Positions 44,090 through 52,050 of a stretch of 64,000 nucleotides of DNA are shown here, in pieces. Every line of letters begins with the position of its first letter. Positions within the stretch are counted from its first letter, which is position 1. A program made the position numbers and the translations under genes. Under the pieces are notes generated by a model. That model saw only the letters and a list, made by a program, of their open reading frames with translations. It did not search any database and was not told where the DNA came from. The stretch comes from Pelomonas sp. Root1237 (GTDB lineage Bacteria; Pseudomonadota; Gammaproteobacteria; Burkholderiales; Burkholderiaceae_C), in the NCBI RefSeq assembly GCF_001425055.1, contig NZ_LMDK01000016.1, positions 776,773 through 840,772 on the forward strand. Direction: 5' to 3'.

Positions 44090-45226
44090 TCATGACCGAG
44101 CACCTTGCACGACGCGGTGCACCAGGTGCAGCTTGCGCACCGCCTGCGCCGACAGCACGAAGGGATAGAAGTCGGCCACGCCCATGCTGCGTGACAGCTC
44201 GTTGAGCACGCCGGTCAGTTCCATCCAGCTGTTGATGAGCTGCAGAAAACCGGCATCCGCCACCAGGTTGGCGTCGAAGCGCTCGTAGTTCAACTCCACG
44301 CGCTCGCCATCCAGGCCGAAGCTGCGGGCCGTGTCCAGCGTGTCGACCAGGTGCAGGTAGTGCGCCCAGGTCTCGGCCCAATCCTCCCAGGGGTGGGCGC
44401 TGGCGTAGGCGCTGACGAAACGCTGGCCCCAGTCGGGGGGCGCGCCGTTGGCGTAGTGGCGCTGGAGCGCCTGGCCATAGTCCTCGCGCTCGTCGCCGAA
44501 GAGCTCGCGCCAGGCGGGCAGCCAGTCCGTCGGCTCGACGAGGCGCTGCCAGTAGTAGTGGCCGGTCTCGTGGCGCAGATGGCCCAGCAGCGTGCGGTAG
44601 GGCTCGCCGAGCTGGTGGCGCCGGGCCTCGCGGCGCGCGTCGTCGGCCTCGGACACGTCCAGCGTGATGACGCCGTCGGCATGGCCGGTGATGACGGCCG
44701 GGCCTTCGGGTGGCGCCAGCAGCAGGTCAAAGGCCAGGCCCTCCTCGGCATCCTCGGCGCGCGACAGCACCGGCAGGCCCAGGCCGATCAACGACGACAC
44801 CAGGCGGCGCTTGGCCGCTTCGATGCGCCCCCACCAAAGGCCGGCTTCGGGCTGGGACAGGTCCGGCACGGTACGCGTCAGCCGGCAACAGCGGCACAGC
44901 GTCAAGCCGGCCATCACTTCCGTGACGTCCAGCAGCCAGTTGCATGCGGCCGCGCTGTCCAGGTTGCCGCAGCGCGCGTAGCGGGGCGCGCGGCGTGCCG
45001 GCACGCCGGCCTCGCGCCAGCCGCCGCGGCCTGAGCGCGGTGCCGCCTCCAGCGCCAGCAACTGGCCCCGAGCGGGGGCATAACCCAGTGGCCGGTGGCA
45101 GGCCAGGCATTCGCTGTTGCGGAAGAACACCGGCCGGCCGCAGGCGCAGCTGAACGCCCGCGGCGTCGTCGGCGATGGCACGGCGTGCCGCGTGGCAGCA
45201 ACGGAGCTCACCAGGCGCTCCAGCAC
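44090..45226 (-). CDS. Putative zinc-binding metallopeptidase with zinc ribbon (COG4307 type)
   Basis: A 378-residue protein. The N-terminal zinc ribbon is FSCACGRPVFFRNSECLACHRPLG, with a second Cys cluster in ARCGNLDSAAACNW and LTLCRCCRLTRTVP. The peptidase-like core carries HETGHYYWQRLV (HExxH, about residue 243) followed by the acidic segment FGDEREDYGQALQRHY and a WEDWAETWAHYLHL helix. The pattern matches the putative zinc-binding peptidase family. A GTG at 45226 starts it; a GTG three codons from a later Ser-Ser is also possible. It lies 57 bp downstream of the GT4 gene and probably shares its sigma54-type promoter. Confidence 0.82.
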   Translation of the reverse strand: MLERLVSSVAATRHAVPSPTTPRAFSCACGRPVFFRNSECLACHRPLGYAPARGQLLALEAAPRSGRGGWREAGVPARRAPRYARCGNLDSAAACNWLLDVTEVMAGLTLCRCCRLTRTVPDLSQPEAGLWWGRIEAAKRRLVSSLIGLGLPVLSRAEDAEEGLAFDLLLAPPEGPAVITGHADGVITLDVSEADDARREARRHQLGEPYRTLLGHLRHETGHYYWQRLVEPTDWLPAWRELFGDEREDYGQALQRHYANGAPPDWGQRFVSAYASAHPWEDWAETWAHYLHLVDTLDTARSFGLDGERVELNYERFDANLVADAGFLQLINSWMELTGVLNELSRSMGVADFYPFVLSAQAVRKLHLVHRVVQGARS

Positions 45227-45283
45227 AGCATCAGGCCAGCCGTTACGCGCAGGTCCAGCTCGGCGCTGCGCAGGCGATCGGCA

Positions 45284-46456
45284 TCAAGCCAGGGCGGCAT
45301 AGCGCGGCACGGTCCGGGCGGCCGCAGCCAGTTGCAGCAGCTGCTGCTCGAAGCGGCGCTGCACGCTGCCCCAGTCGGCCTGGAGGGCGTCCAGCCGCGC
45401 TTCCATGCGCAGCAGGCCGTCGGGCGCGGAGGCATCCAGGGCGCGGGTGGCCGCATCCAGGAAGGCATCGGCGGCGTCCAGGCCCTGGCAGACCGGTGCC
45501 AGGCAGCCACTGACACCGTCGCGCACATGCTGGGCGGCGGCGCCGGTGTCGAACGCGGCGACGGCCAGGCCGCTGGCCAGGGCTTCGAGCGTCACATTGC
45601 CGAAGGTCTCGGTCTGGCTGGGAAAGAGGAAGACGTCGGCGCTGGCGTAGTGGCGGGCCAGCGCGAGGCCCGTCTGCATGCCGACGAAGCGCGCCGTCGA
45701 GTGAGTGCGCTCAAGCTTCGCGCGCAGCGGGCCGTCGCCGACCACCACCATGCGCAGCCCCGGACGGCGGGCGCTCAGGCGCTCGAAGGTCTGCAACGCC
45801 AGGCTCGCGTTCTTCTCCGGCGCCAGCCGGCCGACATAGAGCATGACGCGGTGATCGTTGCCGATGCGCCATTCGCGGCGCAGCCGCAGGTCGCGGCGAT
45901 CAGGCGAGAACAGCTTGGCGTCGACGCCCCGGCCAAGCAGCCGCAGGCGCTGGAAGCCGTGGGCGGCGAGTTCACGCTGCAGCTCCGCGGTCGGCACGAA
46001 GTTGAGGTCGGCCATGCCGTGCAGGCGCTTCAGATAGCCCAGCACGACGGTCTCCAGCCAGCCCAGGCCGTAGTGGCCGCAATAGGCGTGGAAGTTGGTG
46101 CGGAAGTCGGCGCTGCGGGGAACGCCCTCGGCGTGCGCAGCGCGCAACGCGGCCCAGCCCAGCGGGCCGGGTGTCGTCACGTGTACGAGATCGGGCGGAC
46201 CGCCGCATTCGCGCCACAGCGCGCGCAGCCCCGCCGACGTGGCCAAGCCGTAGCGCAGCTCGGGATACATCGGGATGGGACCGCCGCCGCAGCGCCATTC
46301 GCGCTCGTCGCGGCGGGCCGCTTCACCCGGCTGGCGCGGCCGGATCAGCTGCACCTCGTGCCCGACGTCGCGCAGATGCCGCAGGGCGCGCTCGGCCGTC
46401 AGGGCCACGCCGTTGATCTCCGGCGGAAAGGTCTCGGTGACATAGGCGATGCGCAC
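45284..46456 (-). CDS. GT4 glycosyltransferase
   Basis: A 390-residue GT-B enzyme. The N-terminal acceptor domain starts RIAYVTETFPPEINGVALTAERALRHLRDVGHEV, and the donor domain has LYVGRLAPEKNASLALQTF and the EX7E-like FPSQTETFGNVTLEALASGLAVAAFD. It resembles GDP-mannose-dependent or diacylglycerol-linked alpha-glycosyltransferases. No signal peptide; cytosolic, membrane-associated. GTG start at 46456 with GGAG. It has a sigma54-type promoter and is followed by the zinc-peptidase gene. Confidence 0.9.
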   Translation of the reverse strand: MRIAYVTETFPPEINGVALTAERALRHLRDVGHEVQLIRPRQPGEAARRDEREWRCGGGPIPMYPELRYGLATSAGLRALWRECGGPPDLVHVTTPGPLGWAALRAAHAEGVPRSADFRTNFHAYCGHYGLGWLETVVLGYLKRLHGMADLNFVPTAELQRELAAHGFQRLRLLGRGVDAKLFSPDRRDLRLRREWRIGNDHRVMLYVGRLAPEKNASLALQTFERLSARRPGLRMVVVGDGPLRAKLERTHSTARFVGMQTGLALARHYASADVFLFPSQTETFGNVTLEALASGLAVAAFDTGAAAQHVRDGVSGCLAPVCQGLDAADAFLDAATRALDASAPDGLLRMEARLDALQADWGSVQRRFEQQLLQLAAAARTVPRYAALA

Positions 46457-46491
46457 GACGCTTCACTCCGGCTGTTGCATTCCGCCGTCAT

Positions 46492-46506
46492 GGCAAGTGG
46501 AATGCC
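46492..46506 (-). promoter_or_regulatory. Sigma54 -24/-12 element before the GT4 gene
   Basis: Minus strand GGCATTCCACTTGCC, predicted start near 46481, 25-nt leader. Confidence 0.75.
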
Positions 46507-46529
46507 CGCCCCTTCCTGGCCCTTGCTGC

Positions 46530-47612
46530 TCAGGTCGACCGAGCGGCCGCCCGGGAGCGCAGCAGGGCCATCAACTGGCGCTCGGCGGCGTTCAGGCCGG
46601 ACCGGGCCGAAGGCGCCGCCGCCCACGGCTGGGCGCGCAGCGCGGCGCGGGCCGCCTCATCGCCCAGCGCGTCGCCCAGGGCCAGCACGCGGGGGTGGAT
46701 GTAAGCCTTGCGGCAAACCGCTGGGGTGTTGCCCAGGCGCTTGGCCACGGCTGCCAGCAGTTGCTGCGGCCGGCAGGGCTCGGCGCCCTCGGCACAGGCC
46801 TGCAGCGTCAACTGCAGGGCCAGCACGCTGCCATGCCAGGTGCGAAAGTCCTTGGCCGTCACGCGCCGGCCGGCGGCCTCGGCCAGCCAGGTATTGACGT
46901 CCGCGGAGTCGACGGCATGGGTCTGGCCGCCCTCGTCGAGATAGCGGAACAGCTCCTGGCCGGGCAGCTCGCGGCAGCGGCGCACGATGCGGGCGACACG
47001 GCGGTCGCTCACGCTGACCGAGTGGCGCACGCCGCTCTTGCCGACAAAGGACAGCCGGATGGCGTCACCCTGCACGCCGGCATGGCGGTTGCGCAGCGTC
47101 GACAGGCCGTAGGAGCCGTTCTCGCGCGCATAGGCACTGTTGCCGATGCGCAGCCAGGTGGTGTCCAGCAGGCGCACCAAAGTGGCCAGCACGCGCTCGC
47201 GGGTGGGCTCGCCCTGCCCCGCCAGCGCGCGCTGCACGCGTCGGCGCAGCCGTGGCAGCACAGCGCCAAAGCGCAGCAGGCCGTCGAACTTGGTCTGGCC
47301 GCGGTCGGCCATCCAGTCGGCGTGATAACGATATTGCTTGCGCCCGCGCGCATCGCGGCCGGTGGCCTGCAGATGGCTGTCGGCATGCGGGCTGATCCAG
47401 ACCTGCTGCCAGGCCGGTGGAATGGCCAGCTTGCGGATGCGCGCGAGCGTGGCGTCGTCACGGACACGCCGGCCGCGGGCGTCCCGGTATTGGAAGCCGC
47501 CGGAAGTCGCCGGCTCGCGGCGGATGCCGGGACCCGTATCGCTGAGCCAGCGCAGGCCGGCCTGGCGCGCCTGGCGAACCTCCGGGGCCCGGGATGACGG
47601 CGGGTTGGGCAT
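46530..47612 (-). CDS. DNA topoisomerase IB (poxvirus-like)
   Basis: A 360-residue type IB topoisomerase that relaxes supercoils via a 3'-phosphotyrosine. Visible: IPPAWQQVWISPHADSHLQATGRDARGRKQYRYH near the N-terminus, LLDTTWLRIGNSAYARENGSYGLSTLRNRH (active-site arginine), DFRTWHGSVLAL (second arginine/histidine region) and the tyrosine in NTPAVCRKAYIHP. Bacterial TopIB genes are scattered and often near stress or NHEJ genes; here ku/ligD are 19 kb away. The ATG at 47612 coincides with the predicted sigma54 transcription start, so either the mRNA is leaderless or the promoter call is off. Confidence 0.92.
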   Translation of the reverse strand: MPNPPSSRAPEVRQARQAGLRWLSDTGPGIRREPATSGGFQYRDARGRRVRDDATLARIRKLAIPPAWQQVWISPHADSHLQATGRDARGRKQYRYHADWMADRGQTKFDGLLRFGAVLPRLRRRVQRALAGQGEPTRERVLATLVRLLDTTWLRIGNSAYARENGSYGLSTLRNRHAGVQGDAIRLSFVGKSGVRHSVSVSDRRVARIVRRCRELPGQELFRYLDEGGQTHAVDSADVNTWLAEAAGRRVTAKDFRTWHGSVLALQLTLQACAEGAEPCRPQQLLAAVAKRLGNTPAVCRKAYIHPRVLALGDALGDEAARAALRAQPWAAAPSARSGLNAAERQLMALLRSRAAARST

Positions 47613-47622
47613 GCCGTGCCCA

Positions 47623-47637
47623 GGCAGGCGACGTGCC
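47623..47637 (-). promoter_or_regulatory. Possible sigma54 -24/-12 element before topoisomerase IB
   Basis: Minus strand GGCACGTCGCCTGCC, preceded by T (TGGCACG). The predicted start is at 47612, the A of the ATG. It abuts the divergent element at 47639. Confidence 0.55.
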
Positions 47638-47638
47638 A

Positions 47639-47653
47639 GGCATGCCGATTGCC
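47639..47653 (+). promoter_or_regulatory. Possible sigma54 -24/-12 element before the second GT4 gene
   Basis: GGCATGCCGATTGCC, predicted start near 47664, one base before the ATG at 47665. One base separates it from the opposite-facing element at 47623-47637. Confidence 0.6.
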
Positions 47654-47664
47654 TCCGCGCCGCA

Positions 47665-48897
47665 ATGCATGCGAACCACGCCGTGCCCGAGCAGCAGGTC
47701 CAGGAGACGCGTCCTGGTGCGGGCCCCCATCTGCTGGATGTATCGATGTTCTGGGGCGCCACGGGCGGCGTGCGGCGCGTGTTGACGGCCAAGCATGAGC
47801 GGCTGCGCCCGCTGGGCTGGCGGCACACGGTCATCGCGCCCGGCGCCCAGGGTCCCGGCATGGTGGACTGTGGCGGCATGCCCCTGCCCCGCAGCGGCGG
47901 CTACCGCATGGTGCTGGGCCGGGGCCGTGCGCTGCGGCAGATCGAATTCGTCGCGCCCGACATCGTCGAATCCGCCGACCCCTATGTACTGGCCTGGGCG
48001 TCGCTGGCCGCGGCGGAGCAGTTGCGCATCCCGGCCGTGGCCTTCTGCCACAGCAACCTGCCCCAGCTGGCGGCGCGCCTGGCGGGCGGCCCCGAAGGCA
48101 CACGCCTGGGGCGCGGCGCCGAGCGCTGGGCCCGGCGCTATCTGGTCAACCTCTACCGCCATTTCGATCTCGTCATGGCCCCCAGCAGCGGCATGGTGCA
48201 GCTGCTGCAGTCCTGGGGCGTGCCGCGCGTGACGCTGCAGCCCCTGGGCGTGGACTGCTCGGCCTTCACGCCCTGCGCGCGCGACGCCGCCTGGCGGCTG
48301 CAGTTTTGCAGCGACCACGGCCTGGCGCCGGATACGCGCCTGTTCATCTACACCGGCCGCTTCGCATTGGAGAAGAACCTGCAGCTGCTGGCCGATGCGG
48401 TCGCCCTGCTGGGGCGCGGCCATGTGCTGCTGGCCGTGGGCGACGGGCCGGCGCCGCCGCTTGGCGAACAGGTGCTGGTGCTGCCGCCGGAACACGACAG
48501 CCGGCAACTGGCCCGCATGGTGGCCAGCTGCGATGCTTACGTGCACGCCGGCGACCAGGAGACCTTCGGCCTGGGTGTGCTCGAGGCCATGGCCTGCGGC
48601 ACGCCGGTGGTGGTCGCCAGTGCCGGCGGCCTGGCCGAACTGGCGCGCGAAGCGGGACTGCTGGTGGACCGGCCGCGGGCCGGCTCCTGGGCTGAAGCGA
48701 TGGACGCCAGCCTGGACGGCAACCAGGCGGTTCAGCGCCGCAACGCCCTGGCGCGCGCCCAAGCGCAGGACTGGCCGCACGTGATGGCGCAGATGACGCG
48801 GCGCTACACCGCCCTGCTCGGCCGCCAGCCCACACTGGTTGCGCCGGCCCGCAACCCGGCTCTGCCGCTGGCCAATCGGCTGGCACGCCAGCGTTGA
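47665..48897 (+). CDS. GT4 glycosyltransferase
   Basis: A 410-residue GT-B enzyme. First strand HLLDVSMFWGATGGVRRVLTAK, donor domain FIYTGRFALEKNLQLLADAVALL and the EX7E segment ADAYVHAGDQETFGLGVLEAMACGTPVV (written from CDAYVHAG onward). Family members transfer a hexose to a lipid or glycan. The start is ambiguous: ATG 47665 sits at the predicted sigma54 start, and a GTG at 47683 would leave an 18-nt leader. Next gene overlaps (TTGA at 48894-48897), so it is co-translated with the DUF2334 deacetylase. Confidence 0.88.
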   Translation: MHANHAVPEQQVQETRPGAGPHLLDVSMFWGATGGVRRVLTAKHERLRPLGWRHTVIAPGAQGPGMVDCGGMPLPRSGGYRMVLGRGRALRQIEFVAPDIVESADPYVLAWASLAAAEQLRIPAVAFCHSNLPQLAARLAGGPEGTRLGRGAERWARRYLVNLYRHFDLVMAPSSGMVQLLQSWGVPRVTLQPLGVDCSAFTPCARDAAWRLQFCSDHGLAPDTRLFIYTGRFALEKNLQLLADAVALLGRGHVLLAVGDGPAPPLGEQVLVLPPEHDSRQLARMVASCDAYVHAGDQETFGLGVLEAMACGTPVVVASAGGLAELAREAGLLVDRPRAGSWAEAMDASLDGNQAVQRRNALARAQAQDWPHVMAQMTRRYTALLGRQPTLVAPARNPALPLANRLARQR

Positions 48898-49778
48898 CGG
48901 CGCCGACCCGAGCGGCCGGCGCCGTGTGCGTCGTGCTGCACGACGTGTCACCGGCGCGCTGGGACGGCTGCCTGCGCGTGCTGGCTGAACTGCGCCGCTG
49001 TGCCAGCCATGCCGGCGTGCGGCTGCCGCTGTCCCTGCTCGTGGTGCCTCGCATGCACGGAAATGCGGAAGTGCCGCCGCGCTATCTGCGCTGGTTGCGC
49101 GGCATGGCCGGCGCCGGCCATGAACTGCTGCTGCACGGCCTCACCCACAGCGACGAAGGCCCGCCGCTGCGCGGCCTGGGCGACTATCTGCTACGCCGCC
49201 ACTACACGGCGGGCGAGGGCGAGTTTGCCGCCCTGTCCCACCCGCAGGCCATGCAACGGCTGCGCGAGGGCCGTACCTGGGCCGGCGACCACGGTCTGCC
49301 CATGGACGGCTTCGTCGCGCCGGCCTGGCTGCTCGCCCCACCTGCGCTGCAAGCCGTTGCCGACGCAGGCTTTCGCCACACCTGCACGCTGACCGAGGTC
49401 ATCGCCCTGCCACACCGGCATGTGCTGCCGGCGCCCAGCCTGGTGTTCAGCACACGCACGGCCTGGCGCCGCGGGCTGTCATTGGCCTGGAACAGCCTGC
49501 AGGCGCGCCGCGCCCGCGAGGCGCCGCTGCTGCGCCTGGAGCTGCATCCGGGCGACGCGGATCACCGCGCCGTGGTGCGCTGCTGGACGCGGCTGCTCGA
49601 CGAGGCCCTGCGCACGCGCACGCCGCTGCGCCTGGCCGAGGCGGCGCAGATGGCGCGGGTGCTAGCGGGGCATCAGCGGGAGCTGCTGCGCGAGCTCAAT
49701 AGGTGCCACAGCGCAAACACCAGTGTGCCGACCGCCGCCGCAACGAGGGCGGAGCGCACCGGCTCGTCGCGCACATAG
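48894..49778 (+). CDS. DUF2334/polysaccharide deacetylase family protein
   Basis: A 294-residue NodB-like domain. It begins CVVLHDVSPARWDGCLRVL, with a later HGLTHSDEGPP (metal-binding His-x-x-x-His type) and FVAPAWLLAPPAL, and a last RLELHPGDADH. These are the DUF2334 marks of metal-dependent N- or O-deacetylases of glycans. Start codon TTG overlaps the glycosyltransferase stop; no better start precedes the first strand. The C-terminal 35 residues overlap the convergent DUF883-like gene and look non-conserved. With the GT4 it suggests synthesis of a deacetylated glycan or glycolipid. Confidence 0.8.
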   Translation: MTAPTRAAGAVCVVLHDVSPARWDGCLRVLAELRRCASHAGVRLPLSLLVVPRMHGNAEVPPRYLRWLRGMAGAGHELLLHGLTHSDEGPPLRGLGDYLLRRHYTAGEGEFAALSHPQAMQRLREGRTWAGDHGLPMDGFVAPAWLLAPPALQAVADAGFRHTCTLTEVIALPHRHVLPAPSLVFSTRTAWRRGLSLAWNSLQARRAREAPLLRLELHPGDADHRAVVRCWTRLLDEALRTRTPLRLAEAAQMARVLAGHQRELLRELNRCHSANTSVPTAAATRAERTGSSRT

Positions 49779-49966
49779 CCCACGGTCCGCTCGCGAACCT
49801 GCGAGACGCCGGAGCGCATGTTGCGCAGTACCGGCGCCATGGCGTCGCGCGCTTCGCTCACGCCGTCGGCCAGATGGTCCAGGCCGCGCCGCGCGGCGTT
49901 CTGCGCCTTCTGCAGGCCATGCCGCGAAGCATCGGCCGCATCGTCAACCCAATCTGCGTGACCCAT
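49673..49966 (-). CDS. DUF883-like small membrane protein
   Basis: A 97-residue protein: a hydrophilic helix (about 1-60, WVDDAADASRHGLQKAQNAARRGLDHLADGVSEARDA) then RTVGYVRDEPVRSALVAAAVGTLVFALWHLL, one membrane span at the C-terminus. The layout is that of ElaB/YqjD. GAAGGAAG site before the ATG at 49966. A sigma54-type element lies upstream. Its 3' end overlaps the end of the convergent deacetylase gene by about 105 bp. Confidence 0.75.
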   Translation of the reverse strand: MGHADWVDDAADASRHGLQKAQNAARRGLDHLADGVSEARDAMAPVLRNMRSGVSQVRERTVGYVRDEPVRSALVAAAVGTLVFALWHLLSSRSSSR

Positions 49967-50001
49967 GGTGCTTCCTTCATCAGAGTGTCGGAATGCAGTG
50001 G

Positions 50002-50016
50002 GGGCAATCCGCGCGC
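50002..50016 (-). promoter_or_regulatory. Sigma54 -24/-12 element before the DUF883-like gene
   Basis: Minus strand GGCGCGCGGATTGCC (one mismatch to GGCAC). Predicted start near 49991, 25-nt leader. Confidence 0.65.
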
Positions 50017-50027
50017 CGTGCCCGCGC

Positions 50028-51512
50028 TCAGTCGCGCTGCGGGGGGCCGCCGAGATCCGCAGCCGCGCTGCCTTCGGCTGCATATTCCTTCAGCCGGTTG
50101 TACAGCGTCTTCAGGCTGATCCCCAGCACCGCAGCTGTGCGTTCCTTGTGGTGGTTGAAGTGGCGCAGCGTGGCCAGCATCAGCGCGCGTTCGGCCTGCG
50201 CCACGCTGGAGCCGATGGGCAGGGTGATGAAGGGCATGTCGGCATCGGCGTTCAGCATCTCGGGCAGCCGAGCAGGCGACGGCGGGATACCGACCGGCGA
50301 TGCCACTGGCAGGTCTTGCGGCCCCTGGCCTCCCCAAGTCGAAGTGACTCCCGTCTCTTCGCTGCCGGGCAGCCAGGTCTCATCGATCAGCTCGCCCTGG
50401 GCCATCACATAAGCGCGCTGCACGACATTGCGCAGCTCGCGCACATTGCCCGGCCAGGGGTAACCCACCAAGGTCGCCAGCGCCTCGGGCGAGAAGCGGC
50501 GCACGGTGCCTTCCTGCTCGCTGATGGCGGCCAGGAAATGGTTGGCCAGCAGCGGGATGTCGGCGATGCGGTCCCGCAGCGGCGGCAGCGCGATCGGGAA
50601 GATGTTCAGGCGGTAGAGCAGGTCTTCGCGCAACTTGCCCGAGGCCACCGCCTGGTAGGGCAGGCGGTTGGTGGCCGCGACGATGCGCACGTCGGTCTCC
50701 TGGCTGGTGGTGCTGCCCACGCGCATGAAGCGCCCGGTCTCCAGCACGCGCAGCAGCTTGACCTGCAGCTCCAGCGGCATCTCGGTGATCTCGTCCAGGA
50801 AGAGAGTGCCACCGCTGGCGCGCTCGAAGAAGCCCTGGTGCTGGCGCTCGGCACCGGTGAAGCTGCCCTTCTCGTGGCCGAAGATCTCGCTCTCGATCAG
50901 GTTGGGGCTGATGGCCCCGCAGTTCACGGCCAGGAAGGGGCGCTTGCGACGGCGGCTGAGGTCGTGCACGGTTTGCGCCACCACCTCCTTGCCGGTACCC
51001 GACTCGCCCGTGATGAAGACCGACACGCTGGTACCCGCCACGCGCGAGATCTGCTCGTAGATGCGCTTCATCGGCGCGCTGCGGCCCCAGAGATGGCCGA
51101 AATGACCGGACTCGTCCAGATTGGCAGTCAGATCCTCCACCTCGGCCTGCAGGGTCGCCGGCTTCATGATGCGCGACAGCACCCCTTGCAACTGCTTGAG
51201 GTTGACGGGCTTGACGAGATAGTCGGCCGCCCCCAGGCGCAGCGCCTGGATGGAGGTCTCCAGATTGGCGTGGCCAGTGCAAAGCACGACCTCCGAATTG
51301 GCCACCAGCTTGGGGTCGGCCAGCAGGTCCATGCCATTGCCGTCGGGCAGGCGCAGGTCCAGCAGCAGGATGTCGGGCTGCTGCAGCGAGAGCTGCTTGC
51401 GCGCATCGCGCAAGTTGTGAGCGACCGCCACGGTGAACTGCTCGCCCGCGATCAACTCGCGCAGGGAGGCGGCTGAATCATGGTCATCGTCCACTACCAG
51501 GGCATGCGGCAT
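50028..51512 (-). CDS. NtrC-type sigma54-dependent response regulator
   Basis: A 494-residue transcription activator. Receiver domain with D52 in ILLLDLRLPDGNG and K101 in YLVKPVN. AAA+ domain with Walker A GESGTGKE (169-176), the sigma54-contact loop GSFTGA (216-221, a serine variant of GAFTGA), Walker B GGTLFLDE and R-finger region YRLNIFPIALPPLRDR. Fis-type HTH at the end (ERTAAVLGISLKTLYNRLKEY). It should open the many -24/-12 promoters in this block when phosphorylated, the hybrid kinase at 36389 being a candidate partner. I see no -24/-12 site before its own gene, as expected for a constitutive activator. Confidence 0.95.
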   Translation of the reverse strand: MPHALVVDDDHDSAASLRELIAGEQFTVAVAHNLRDARKQLSLQQPDILLLDLRLPDGNGMDLLADPKLVANSEVVLCTGHANLETSIQALRLGAADYLVKPVNLKQLQGVLSRIMKPATLQAEVEDLTANLDESGHFGHLWGRSAPMKRIYEQISRVAGTSVSVFITGESGTGKEVVAQTVHDLSRRRKRPFLAVNCGAISPNLIESEIFGHEKGSFTGAERQHQGFFERASGGTLFLDEITEMPLELQVKLLRVLETGRFMRVGSTTSQETDVRIVAATNRLPYQAVASGKLREDLLYRLNIFPIALPPLRDRIADIPLLANHFLAAISEQEGTVRRFSPEALATLVGYPWPGNVRELRNVVQRAYVMAQGELIDETWLPGSEETGVTSTWGGQGPQDLPVASPVGIPPSPARLPEMLNADADMPFITLPIGSSVAQAERALMLATLRHFNHHKERTAAVLGISLKTLYNRLKEYAAEGSAAADLGGPPQRD

Positions 51513-51529
51513 CGTTTCCTTCCAGCTTT

Positions 51530-51673
51530 GTTACGGTGACCCAGGCGCTACGGGAGCAGTCATTTTCAACACATTCCACCCCCGTCAGAAAAACTTTGCC
51601 CGGCCGGGGCGTGTATCCACCAGTAATCCCCGTCAGGCATGCCAGCTGCCCTCAGCTGGCCGCCCACCGTAAC
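51530..51673. promoter_or_regulatory. Inverted GTTACGGT/ACCGTAAC pair between activator and small ORF
   Basis: GTTACGGT at 51530-51537 and its complement ACCGTAAC at 51666-51673, the second inside ACCGTAACGTTA, flank the activator upstream region. The spacing of about 136 bp would suit two binding sites for one regulator. Chance cannot be excluded. Confidence 0.3.
51636..51650 (+). promoter_or_regulatory. Sigma54 -24/-12 element before the small membrane ORF
   Basis: GGCATGCCAGCTGCC, predicted start near 51661, 26-nt leader to the ATG at 51687. Confidence 0.6.
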
Positions 51674-51686
51674 GTTATGCCCGCCC

Positions 51687-51908
51687 ATGAGCAACCCCTT
51701 GTTACAAGACGCTGATTGCCATGATCCCGCCGGTCTCTCGTTGACGCGGTTGCTGGACGCGCTGGCACTGGGTGCCGTGCTCGTGCTGGCCTGGCGAGCC
51801 TGCCATGGCCACCACCACCGCCGTCGCAGGGCCCATTCGGCGCGAGCACCGGTCGCCGTGCAAACCTGGGAAGGCGAAGGCGGTCGCCCGACGCCCACCG
51901 ACGCCTGA
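51687..51908 (+). CDS. Small single-span membrane protein
   Basis: A 73-residue ORF. One membrane span (about 19-38, LTRLLDALALGAVLVLAWRA) is followed by a His/Arg-rich stretch (CHGHHHRRRRAH) and a Gly/Thr-rich tail. No family recognised. The in-frame ATG at 51639 would give a longer, less plausible start inside the promoter. Support is the sigma54-type element 26 nt upstream and the position between the activator and the phospholipase D gene. It could be unreal. Confidence 0.4.
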   Translation: MSNPLLQDADCHDPAGLSLTRLLDALALGAVLVLAWRACHGHHHRRRRAHSARAPVAVQTWEGEGGRPTPTDA

Positions 51909-52001
51909 GGTCGTGCCGCCAGCATTGCTGCAACTTCTACCGGTTGCTCCGCCCCCTGCAGCCGCTTGACCTCACCGGCTTCTGCAAGCTGGGCCTGGGC
52001 G

Positions 52002-52016
52002 GGCACACCGCCTGCC
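52002..52016 (+). promoter_or_regulatory. Sigma54 -24/-12 element before the phospholipase D gene
   Basis: GGCACACCGCCTGCC, predicted start near 52027, 24-nt leader to the ATG at 52051. Confidence 0.65.
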
Positions 52017-52050
52017 CTGCAAGCTCAACATTGGTGCATTGGCGGGCCTC

